Below are positions 57,692 through 64,000 of a DNA stretch of 64,000 nucleotides, one piece after another. The notes under the pieces are model-generated. The model did no database searches and was not told the origin of the DNA. It saw nothing but the letters and a program-made list of their open reading frames with translations. Position 1 is the first letter of the stretch, and every line of letters starts with the position of its first letter. This DNA comes from Paenilisteria portnoyi (lineage in GTDB: Bacteria > Bacillota > Bacilli > Lactobacillales > Listeriaceae), in NCBI RefSeq assembly GCF_014322795.1, contig NZ_JAASTT010000003.1, positions 62,001-126,000 on the forward strand, read 5' to 3'. The position numbers and the translations under genes are program-made.

Positions 57692-58522
57692 TTATTTTAA
57701 TCCTGAAACATTGAATCCTTTTAAAATATATTTTTGGAACATCATGAAAATCAAAATAATCGGGATAACCATGAAGGTAGAGCCGGCCATTTGTAGTGCG
57801 TAGTTGCTGGCGTATTGGCCTTTTAGCAAGGATAGCCCGACCGAGAGTGTGTAGTATTTTTCGTCGTTTGCAATGATGAGTGGCCATAGGAAGGAGTTCC
57901 AGCCGGCGATGAAAGTCAGGATGCCTTGAACGGCGAGGACGGGTCGCGAAATCGGTAGGATGATTTTCCAAAAGATGAAGAATTCGCTGGCACCGTCGAG
58001 TCTTGCGGCTTCCATGAGCTCGTCTGGAATCGTTGACATGAACTGACGGAACAGGAAAATTCCGAAGGCGCCGACAAGGCCGGGTAAAACGATACCGGTC
58101 ATCGTGTTGGTCAGGTGGAACATGTTTAGAATCAGATACACTGGTATCATGGTGACTTGTCCGGGAATCATCATCGTTGCGAGAACCATGTAGAACATCT
58201 TGTTTTTACCGCGGAATTTGAACTTGGCGAAGCCGTAACCTGCCATGGCGTTCAGGAATAGACCAATGAAGGAAAACAGAACGATGACAAGTGTATTGCG
58301 TAAGTAAACGCCGAAATTCAGTTCTGTGAAGAGGCTTCTGAAGTTGTCCCATGTGAATGTTTCTGGCCAGATGGTCGGCGGGATTTGCAGGATTTCTGCG
58401 TCCGTTTTGACAGAGGAGAGGACCATCCAGATGAAAGGAAGAATCATGAAGAATCCACCAACTGCTAAAATAAGACCTACGAGCCATTTGGCGCCGCGTG
58501 ATTTGTTTGCATATTGATTCAT
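57692..58522 (-). CDS. ABC sugar transporter permease, MalG type
   Basis: A 276-residue inner-membrane permease with six transmembrane helices. ATG ending at 58522 (MNQYANKSRGAKWL) is 9 nt after GGAGGA. The EAA loop is EAARLDGASEFFIFWKIILP, typical of the MalG group. Third gene of an operon with the binding protein (59506-60744) and the MalF-type permease. Confidence 0.92.
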   Translation of the reverse strand: MNQYANKSRGAKWLVGLILAVGGFFMILPFIWMVLSSVKTDAEILQIPPTIWPETFTWDNFRSLFTELNFGVYLRNTLVIVLFSFIGLFLNAMAGYGFAKFKFRGKNKMFYMVLATMMIPGQVTMIPVYLILNMFHLTNTMTGIVLPGLVGAFGIFLFRQFMSTIPDELMEAARLDGASEFFIFWKIILPISRPVLAVQGILTFIAGWNSFLWPLIIANDEKYYTLSVGLSLLKGQYASNYALQMAGSTFMVIPIILIFMMFQKYILKGFNVSGLK

Positions 58523-58536
58523 TTTTTTCACTCCTC

Positions 58537-59430
58537 CTACATTTGGGTGTCGTCATGACGGTTTTGAATTTTGAATTGCATGATGGTAATGATGATAATC
58601 GCGATGAATAGGATGAATGAGCCTGCTGCGGCGTATCCGAATTTACTCAGTTGGAAACCGTTTCGATAGATGAACAGCGCCACGGATGTTGTGCTATCAA
58701 GGGGTCCGCCCTGCGTCATAACAAACGGTTCTTCGAAAAATTGCAACCAGCCGATCATTGTTGTAACGGTCACGAAGAAAATCGCAAAACGTAATAGTGG
58801 AACCGTTACATTTGTGAGTTGCTTCCAGCGATTGGCGCCGTCTAGTTGAGCGGCCTCATAATATTCGCGTGGAATGCCTTGTAGTGCGGCTAAAAAGATG
58901 ATCATATTAACGCCGATTGCCCGCCACAAAGCGAGTATAATTAAGGAAATTTTGGCGATAGTCGGGTCTTGCAACCAAGGTACCGCGGGCAAGTCGAGCA
59001 GGGATAGCAAATAGTTGAATAAACCGAATTGCGGGTTGTATAAATAACTCCAAACAACAGCTACCGCAACAACATTCGTGATGGATGGTGTATAAAAAAT
59101 CAGCCGGAAGAACTGGAAAATCTTCGCTTGGCTGAAATTAATCATAAGCGCGATTCCGAGTGAACAGACGATGACTAAAGGTACGCCGATGATAACATAA
59201 AATAGCGTGTTGCCAATCGATTTTAGGAATATCGGGTCGGATAGGACATTTTTGTAGTTTTCTAGGCCGATGAAATTGATTTTTGACCAATCGGCGAGTC
59301 CGACTAGATTGATATCGGTAAAGCTGATAACAAAAGCGATGACGATTGGAAAAAGGGAGAACATGATTAATAGTAAAAGTGCTGGTGAAATGAATAGGTA
59401 TGGTGTTTTTTGATCTATAAAACGACGCAA
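58537..59430 (-). CDS. ABC sugar transporter permease, MalF type
   Basis: A 297-residue permease with TTG start (M-RRFIDQKTPYLFISPALLL) after AAGGAGG. Six transmembrane helices; EAA loop EAAQLDGANRWKQLTNVTVP. It pairs with the MalG-type subunit. No ATPase gene is present in the cluster, so a shared MsmX-type ATPase elsewhere is expected. Confidence 0.92.
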   Translation of the reverse strand: MRRFIDQKTPYLFISPALLLLIMFSLFPIVIAFVISFTDINLVGLADWSKINFIGLENYKNVLSDPIFLKSIGNTLFYVIIGVPLVIVCSLGIALMINFSQAKIFQFFRLIFYTPSITNVVAVAVVWSYLYNPQFGLFNYLLSLLDLPAVPWLQDPTIAKISLIILALWRAIGVNMIIFLAALQGIPREYYEAAQLDGANRWKQLTNVTVPLLRFAIFFVTVTTMIGWLQFFEEPFVMTQGGPLDSTTSVALFIYRNGFQLSKFGYAAAGSFILFIAIIIITIMQFKIQNRHDDTQM

Positions 59431-59461
59431 ATTTGAAACCTCCTTAAGTAATATGTATTCA

Positions 59462-59494
59462 GGGCAAGAGCAGCGTGGTTCACTACTTTTGCCC
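59462..59494 (-). other. Hairpin between binding-protein and permease genes
   Basis: On the minus strand GGGCAA and TTGCCC form the base of an imperfect stem of about 10 bp with no T-run after it. Such hairpins in sugar ABC operons often keep the binding-protein mRNA more abundant than the permease part. Confidence 0.55.
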
Positions 59495-59505
59495 CGAACG
59501 GTTTA

Positions 59506-60744
59506 TTATTTTTTTAGAATGGTATTGACTTCGTCGTTGAATGTGTCCATCTGGTCTTGGACGTCCGCGCCACCACGATAGATCTGCTCGAAGCTCTTCA
59601 TGTAGGCTTGCGCGATTTCTTCAAATTCGGGGATTAGAGGCATTGGTTCTGCATTCGCCATTTGTTCGCCAAATATTTTATAGAATTGGTCGTCTTTTAG
59701 CGTTTTATTTTCCCATGATTTTTGAACGGTAGGAAGGGAGTTGGTTAGTTCCATCCATTTGAGTTGGGTTTCTGGTTTGCTCATATATTGGAGGAATTTC
59801 CCCGCGTCATCTTTGTTTTTCCCATATTTGAACACGGCTAAATTTGCTCCGCCAAGGCTTGACATGTTGTTTTCTTTGGCTGGAAGTAGGGCTGTTGCCC
59901 ATTTCCCGTCGATATCTGGCACGGTGTCTTTAACGGCTTTTACCATCCACGGACCGCTGATGAACATAGGGACAATCGCGTCACCGCTAAATGTTTGTGC
60001 GACGTCTAGGCCGAGATCATCTTTCGGTGCTGAGCCATTTTCAAAAAAGCTGTTTAGATAGGATACGGCATCGACAAATGGCTTTTTGTTGAAAACGGGG
60101 TTACCGGCATCATCGAAAAGTGGTGAACCGTTTTGACGACCGAACATGAAACCGAGGCTTTGTTCTTTGCCATCGATGTTAAGACCATACATATTATCTC
60201 CGCGTTTGGAGAGTTTTTCAGCGACTTCGGATAGTTCATCCCAGGTTTTTGGGGCATGATCGTAGCCGGCTTTTTTCAGTATATCGGTACGGTAGAAGAG
60301 CACGCGTGTATCGGCGTACCACGGAACCGCGTAAGTTTTATCGTCAAATTGGGTTGTTTTTGCTGAACCGTCGAAAAAGTTTTTGGCGTCTAGTTCGGGA
60401 TATTTATCTGTGTATGTTGCTAGGTCTTCCAGCGCGCCTGCTGCAACGAATTCGGGCATCCAGGTTGTTCCCATTTGAACGACATCTGGTCCGGATTTTG
60501 AGGCTACAGCAGTTAGCAATTTATCATGTGCGTTAGCCCACGGGATGGCTTGAACCTTCACTTTTATACCTGTTTCCTTTTCGAAATCTTTCGCGAGTTG
60601 TGGTAATTGCTTGGCTTCATCTCCCATTGCCCAAACGTTTAGAACCTTTGTATCAGCAGCGTCGTTGGAATTTCCGCAACTGGCAAGTGCCGCTCCTACT
60701 ACTAAAATAATCGTTAACAATAACATAGTTCCTTTTTTCTTCAT
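59506..60744 (-). CDS. Sugar-binding lipoprotein of the ABC transporter
   Basis: A 412-residue extracellular solute-binding protein, family 1. It begins MKKKGTMLLLTIILVVGAAL and has the lipobox LASC with Cys23, so it is membrane-anchored by a lipid. It carries the family motif near residue 105 (MGTTWMPEFVAAGALEDL). First gene of the minus-strand operon, reading away from the GH3 gene with a GGAGG site. Together with the divergent GH3 beta-glucosidase, a beta-glucan oligosaccharide is a likely ligand; in Listeria innocua the analogous locus handles sophorose-type sugars. Confidence 0.92.
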   Translation of the reverse strand: MKKKGTMLLLTIILVVGAALASCGNSNDAADTKVLNVWAMGDEAKQLPQLAKDFEKETGIKVKVQAIPWANAHDKLLTAVASKSGPDVVQMGTTWMPEFVAAGALEDLATYTDKYPELDAKNFFDGSAKTTQFDDKTYAVPWYADTRVLFYRTDILKKAGYDHAPKTWDELSEVAEKLSKRGDNMYGLNIDGKEQSLGFMFGRQNGSPLFDDAGNPVFNKKPFVDAVSYLNSFFENGSAPKDDLGLDVAQTFSGDAIVPMFISGPWMVKAVKDTVPDIDGKWATALLPAKENNMSSLGGANLAVFKYGKNKDDAGKFLQYMSKPETQLKWMELTNSLPTVQKSWENKTLKDDQFYKIFGEQMANAEPMPLIPEFEEIAQAYMKSFEQIYRGGADVQDQMDTFNDEVNTILKK

Positions 60745-60805
60745 CTTTTTTCCTCCACCTTTTTATTTTTATTGAAAACTGGCGTTGCAAAAAATACTTT
60801 GTTTA

Positions 60806-60819
60806 TAGAAACGTTTCGA
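60806..60819. promoter_or_regulatory. LacI-type operator 1
   Basis: TAGAAACGTTTCGA, with the perfect palindrome GAAACGTTTC at 60808-60817. The same 14-mer occurs at 61039-61052. It covers the start region of the minus-strand promoter. Confidence 0.7.
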
Positions 60820-60826
60820 TGAACTC

Positions 60827-60855
60827 ATTATAAAACAAAATGAAATCGGTTACAA
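60827..60855 (-). promoter_or_regulatory. Promoter of the binding-protein operon
   Basis: On the minus strand TTGTAA (60855-60850), 17 nt, TATAAT (60832-60827). The operator at 60806-60819 lies just downstream, over the predicted start. Confidence 0.65.
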
Positions 60856-60994
60856 GGGTTAAATGTGATAGTTATCTGGATTTCGGGGTTGTTTTTAGAG
60901 GCATTTATAGGAAGATAAAATTTGAAAAAATATTTATTTTTAAGTTTGAAATGATAATCTGAAAGGATAAATGTGATTTTATTGAGAAATTTGT

Positions 60995-61023
60995 TTGACT
61001 GTAAAAAAGAAAACGCTTATACT
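60995..61023 (+). promoter_or_regulatory. Promoter of the GH3 gene
   Basis: TTGACT (60995-61000), 17 nt, TATACT (61018-61023). The spacer holds GAAAACGCTTA (61009-61019), a cre-like motif overlapping the -10 edge, suggesting catabolite repression. Confidence 0.75.
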
Positions 61024-61038
61024 GTTGATATGATTTAA

Positions 61039-61052
61039 TAGAAACGTTTCGA
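61039..61052. promoter_or_regulatory. LacI-type operator 2
   Basis: TAGAAACGTTTCGA, identical to operator 1, located 15 nt after the -10 of the GH3 promoter. The LacI-type gene at 63310 is the natural candidate for its repressor. Confidence 0.7.
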
Positions 61053-61077
61053 AATATTAGAATAGAGGACGTGCATT

Positions 61078-63237
61078 ATGAAAAAAGTAGAGCTTGGAGA
61101 ATTATTAGAACAGATGACAGTATCGGAGAAAGTAGGACAGCTTTTGCAGTTGGCGCCGATGTTTTATAAGGGGACGATTACGAAGGGGGAAATGACGGGA
61201 CCGATGGCGGAGATGGGTATTACACCGGAAGTCTCGAAGAATGCGGGATCGGTTTTAGGGTCGGCGACGGCAGGTGAGATGATCGCGATTCAAGAGGAGT
61301 ATCTGAAAACGAATCGGCTGGGAATTCCGCTTATTTTTATGGCGGATGTGGTGCATGGATATAAGACGATTTTTCCGATTCCACTTGCGATTGGGGCGAC
61401 TTGGGACGTGGAGCTGGCTGAGAAAATGGCGGCGATTTCGGCAAAAGAGGCGACGGCGGCTGGACTTCAGGTTACATTTTCGCCGATGGTGGACTTGGTT
61501 CGCGATCCGCGGTGGGGGCGTGTGATGGAGTCGACGGGCGAGGACCCGCATCTGAATAGTGCGATGGCGGCGAGTTTTGTGCGTGGTTATCAGGGAAATC
61601 CGGATGAGTTGGCGGAAAATCATGAAAAAATGGCGGCTTGTGTGAAGCATTTTGCGGCGTATGGTGCGGCGGAGGCTGGGCGTGAGTATAATACGGTGGA
61701 TATGTCGATGCGGGAGTTGTATCAGAATTATTTGCCGGCTTACACGGCGGCGCTTGAAGCGGGTTCGAAGCTTGTGATGACGGCGTTTAATGTGGTGGAC
61801 GGTGTGCCGGCGACGGGGAACGAGTGGTTGATGCGGGATGTGTTGCGGGATGAGCTTGGTTTTGACGGTGTGCTAATATCGGATTGGGGCGCGGTTAAGG
61901 AGATTATCAATCATGGCACGGCGGCGAATTCGGCGGAGGCGGCTGATGCAGCATTGCGCGCGGGTGTGGATATCGAAATGATGACGACATGCTACTTGGA
62001 GAATTTGGAGCGTTTGATGGCGGATGGTGTTTTGCCGGTGAGCTTGTTGGATGAAGCTGTGATGCGGATTTTGGAATTGAAGCGAGATGTTGGGTTGTTT
62101 GAGGATCCGTATCGTGGCTTGAAGGGAGACGTGAATCGACAACGGGATATTTTATCAAAAGAGCATCGTGAGGCGGCGCGCGAGATTGCGGCGGACGCGA
62201 TGGTATTGTTGAAAAATGACGGGGACTTGTTGCCGCTTGCGACGACGGGTAGAAAAATTGCGCTTGTTGGACCACTTGCGACGACGCAGGACGTGTTGGG
62301 CGCTTGGTCTTGGCTTGGAGATATGAAGGATGCGGTGTCCGTTGCGGACGGCATGAAGGCGCAGTTTGGTCAGGTGGATGTGGCTGGTGCGGGGAATACA
62401 GAGAACGTGACGGAGGCTGAGATTGCAGAGATGGTTCGTGTGGCGCAGGACGCGGATGTGATTGTGTTGGCGCTTGGCGAGTCGGCTAATCGGAGCGGGG
62501 AAGCGAACAGTATTGCAACGATTCGGTTGCCAGAGACGCAGTACCCGATGATTGACGCGATTCGTGCGCTTGAAAAGCCGGTCGTGACAGTCCTTTTTAA
62601 TGGTCGGCCGCTTGATTTACACGGTTTGATTGAGGCTAGTGATGCGTTGGTCGAAGCGTGGTTTCCTGGGACAGAGGCCGGAAATGCGGTGGCGGATATT
62701 TTAAGTGGACGCGTGAACCCGAATGGTAAATTGCCGATGTCGTTCCCATACACAACGGGACAAATTCCGGTTTATTATAATCATTTGCGTACAGGAAGGC
62801 CGGCAGATGCTGCGGATGCGCAAGAGCATTACGTGTCGCAATACATCGATATCCCGAATCAGCCGCTGTTCGATTTTGGCTTTGGACTGAGTTACACGAC
62901 TTTTACGTACAGTAATCTCGAACTTTCAAGTGATACGATGACAAAAATGGATACATTGAATATCTCGGTGACGGTGAGAAATACGGGGTCTACTGCTGGA
63001 AAAGAAATTGTAGCGCTTTACGTGCAGGATGTTGTCGGAAAAGTTAGCAGGCCATGCAAGGAATTGAAACGCTTTACTAAAATTGATTTGGCGCCAGGCG
63101 AGGCTGAGGTAGTTACTTTTAGTTTGACGGAAGAGGATTTACGTTATTACAAGCCAAATCTAGATTTTACAAGCGATCCAGGTGATTTTAACGTATTCAT
63201 TGGAACGCATTTGCAAGCTACATTTTGTTTGGCTTAA
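61078..63237 (+). CDS. GH3 family beta-glucosidase
   Basis: A 719-residue enzyme without signal peptide, so it is cytoplasmic. The (alpha/beta)8 domain has DVVHGYKTIFPIPLAIG, DPRWGRVMESTGEDP and the nucleophile Asp269 in LISDWGAV; the second alpha/beta domain supplies the acid/base near SANRSGEANS; a fibronectin-type III domain ends the protein. It resembles BglX-type enzymes. In Listeria innocua a GH3 enzyme of a comparable locus (lin1840) cleaves beta-1,2-linked glucose oligomers; the same use here is inferred from the ABC transporter and LacI gene beside it. Confidence 0.93.
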   Translation: MKKVELGELLEQMTVSEKVGQLLQLAPMFYKGTITKGEMTGPMAEMGITPEVSKNAGSVLGSATAGEMIAIQEEYLKTNRLGIPLIFMADVVHGYKTIFPIPLAIGATWDVELAEKMAAISAKEATAAGLQVTFSPMVDLVRDPRWGRVMESTGEDPHLNSAMAASFVRGYQGNPDELAENHEKMAACVKHFAAYGAAEAGREYNTVDMSMRELYQNYLPAYTAALEAGSKLVMTAFNVVDGVPATGNEWLMRDVLRDELGFDGVLISDWGAVKEIINHGTAANSAEAADAALRAGVDIEMMTTCYLENLERLMADGVLPVSLLDEAVMRILELKRDVGLFEDPYRGLKGDVNRQRDILSKEHREAAREIAADAMVLLKNDGDLLPLATTGRKIALVGPLATTQDVLGAWSWLGDMKDAVSVADGMKAQFGQVDVAGAGNTENVTEAEIAEMVRVAQDADVIVLALGESANRSGEANSIATIRLPETQYPMIDAIRALEKPVVTVLFNGRPLDLHGLIEASDALVEAWFPGTEAGNAVADILSGRVNPNGKLPMSFPYTTGQIPVYYNHLRTGRPADAADAQEHYVSQYIDIPNQPLFDFGFGLSYTTFTYSNLELSSDTMTKMDTLNISVTVRNTGSTAGKEIVALYVQDVVGKVSRPCKELKRFTKIDLAPGEAEVVTFSLTEEDLRYYKPNLDFTSDPGDFNVFIGTHLQATFCLA

Positions 63238-63309
63238 ATGAGGTAGGAAATAGACATTCGGCTGTAAAATAGTGCATAATAAAGAAAAGAAAACAAGGAG
63301 CGGATCGCA

Positions 63310-64000
63310 GTGGTTGGGATTAAAGATATAGCGAAAAAAGCGGGTGTCTCGATTTCCACTGTTTCTTATGCGTTAAATGGCAGCCCAAAGGTCACGGACG
63401 CAACGAGACAACGAATTGTGGCAATCGCGGATGAGTTGAACTACATTCCGAATATGGCAGCACGAACGCTAAAAACACAGAAAACGAAAATCGTTGGTAT
63501 TTACTTGGCGAATTATAGTGGTGTGTTTTATGGTGAGTTGCTACACGGACTTACGGATACGTTGCTGGCCAAGGGTTATGAGTTGATTGTTTGCAGCGGT
63601 ATGAAGGCGCATCGTTTTTTGCCAGAGCGAATGATTGATGGCGCGATTATTTTGGATAGGGGATTTTCGACGGAAGAGTTGTTGGAGTACGCAGATCGCG
63701 GTCATAAAATTATTGTCCTAGATCGCGAAGTGGAACACCCTAATGTGAGGCAGGTACTGCTCGATAATAAGGCTGGCGCAACGCTAGCTATTGATTATTT
63801 AAAAACAGGCTTCACTGGTAAGTTCTACATTGTGACTGGACCTACAAATACGTATGATAGCGAGGAGCGGTTGCGCGCGGCGCTTTCGGAGTTGGAGCGT
63901 TTTCGTGACGAGGAAGTTATCGTGATTCCTGGCGATTTCTCAAAAGCAACGGGTGAAAAAGCAGCACAGCAGATGGAACGGGAATGGACTGGCGAGCCGG
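63310..64000 (+). CDS. LacI family transcriptional regulator (partial, cut by window end)
   Basis: The GTG at 63310 follows GGAG by 9 nt, and the frame is open for 230 codons to the window end. The N-terminus (VGIKDIAKKAGVSISTVSYA) is a LacI HTH with the hinge helix NMAARTLKTQKT, followed by a periplasmic-binding-protein fold (VGIYLANYSGVFYGELL, DGAIILD). About 100 residues are missing. It probably represses the divergent locus through the two GAAACGTTTC operators. Confidence 0.93.
   Translation, partial: MVGIKDIAKKAGVSISTVSYALNGSPKVTDATRQRIVAIADELNYIPNMAARTLKTQKTKIVGIYLANYSGVFYGELLHGLTDTLLAKGYELIVCSGMKAHRFLPERMIDGAIILDRGFSTEELLEYADRGHKIIVLDREVEHPNVRQVLLDNKAGATLAIDYLKTGFTGKFYIVTGPTNTYDSEERLRAALSELERFRDEEVIVIPGDFSKATGEKAAQQMEREWTGEP

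Larger units (their letters stand above)
60745..61077. other. Divergent control region of the beta-glucoside locus
   Basis: 333 nt holding two divergent promoters, two LacI-type operators and one cre-like motif. No coding sequence is seen. Detailed entries follow. Confidence 0.8.

Noticed and set aside
61907-62753. Long minus-strand frames opposite the GH3 gene
   Set aside because: They are due to the GC-rich third positions of this gene; no start signals, and the plus-strand enzyme is complete.

Overview
The window looks like chromosome from a low-GC Firmicute of the genus Listeria or a very close relative. The gene order dnaX-ebfC-recR-yaaL, yaaO-tmk-pstA, holB-ricT-yabA-trmN6-yazA-rsmI-abrB-metG-tatD-yabE-rnmV-ksgA-veg-ispE-purR-spoVG-glmU-prs is the Bacillales origin-proximal order. 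Several details point to Listeria: tandem spoVG genes, no spore genes such as yabG or sspF, an internalin-like LRR/LPXTG protein, Listeria-type Ig repeats, a dhaK-dhaL-dhaM operon, and walRKHIJ-htrA. The classical Listeria monocytogenes arrangement (virulence island after prs) is not present: prs is followed by walR. I therefore favour one of the non-monocytogenes Listeria lineages; the species cannot be set from the sequence alone.

Layout. 1-1606: DNA metabolism genes (dnaX end, ebfC, recR, yaaL). 1613-4985: an accessory patch with a DUF915 hydrolase, a candidate small RNA, a divergent acetyltransferase/LysR pair, a Zur-boxed zinc-free ribosomal protein S14 gene, and palindromic repeats. 4986-6964: dihydroxyacetone kinase operon (minus strand). 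7072-9574: yaaO, tmk, pstA. 9601-22740: a purine/allantoin degradation locus (pucR, pucG, pucH, pucI) split by about 7 kb holding an LPXTG LRR protein, a 1246-residue beta-helix/Ig-repeat protein, and a PadR/HAAS pair. 23043-46833: the conserved housekeeping block from holB to prs, with inserted accessory genes (HhH-SnoaL-like protein, GlcU transporter, ChbG-type deacetylase, three-gene MacB-type exporter). 47131-54436: the WalRK two-component operon with htrA. 54634-57671: an ACT protein, a second PadR/HAAS pair and a large glycosyltransferase. 57692-64000: a divergent beta-glucoside uptake and hydrolysis locus (ABC transporter, GH3 enzyme, LacI-type regulator cut by the window end).

How the parts work together. 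The conserved block supplies replication (HolB, YabA), RNA modification and processing (TrmN6, RsmI, KsgA, RnmV, RicT), cell-wall precursor and nucleotide supply (GlmU, IspE, PRPP synthase, PurR), and global control (AbrB, SpoVG, WalRK, PstA for c-di-AMP). Accessory loci add nutrient options: dihydroxyacetone, allantoin, glucose and probably beta-glucan oligosaccharides. Surface proteins (internalin-like, 3D/G5, HtrA) add envelope functions.

Most notable non-coding observations: a compact two-hairpin transcript with its own promoter at 2599-2733; two families of dispersed palindromic repeats, one seen five times and one twice; a Zur box over the rpsN2 start region; paired GAAACGTTTC operators beside both divergent promoters of the beta-glucoside locus; a duplicated RBS-ATG module making an 8-codon minicistron before the beta-helix gene; and overlapping alternative hairpins in the long spoVG leader. 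No tRNA, rRNA, CRISPR array, insertion sequence or prophage was seen. All promoter, operator and RNA calls are by eye.
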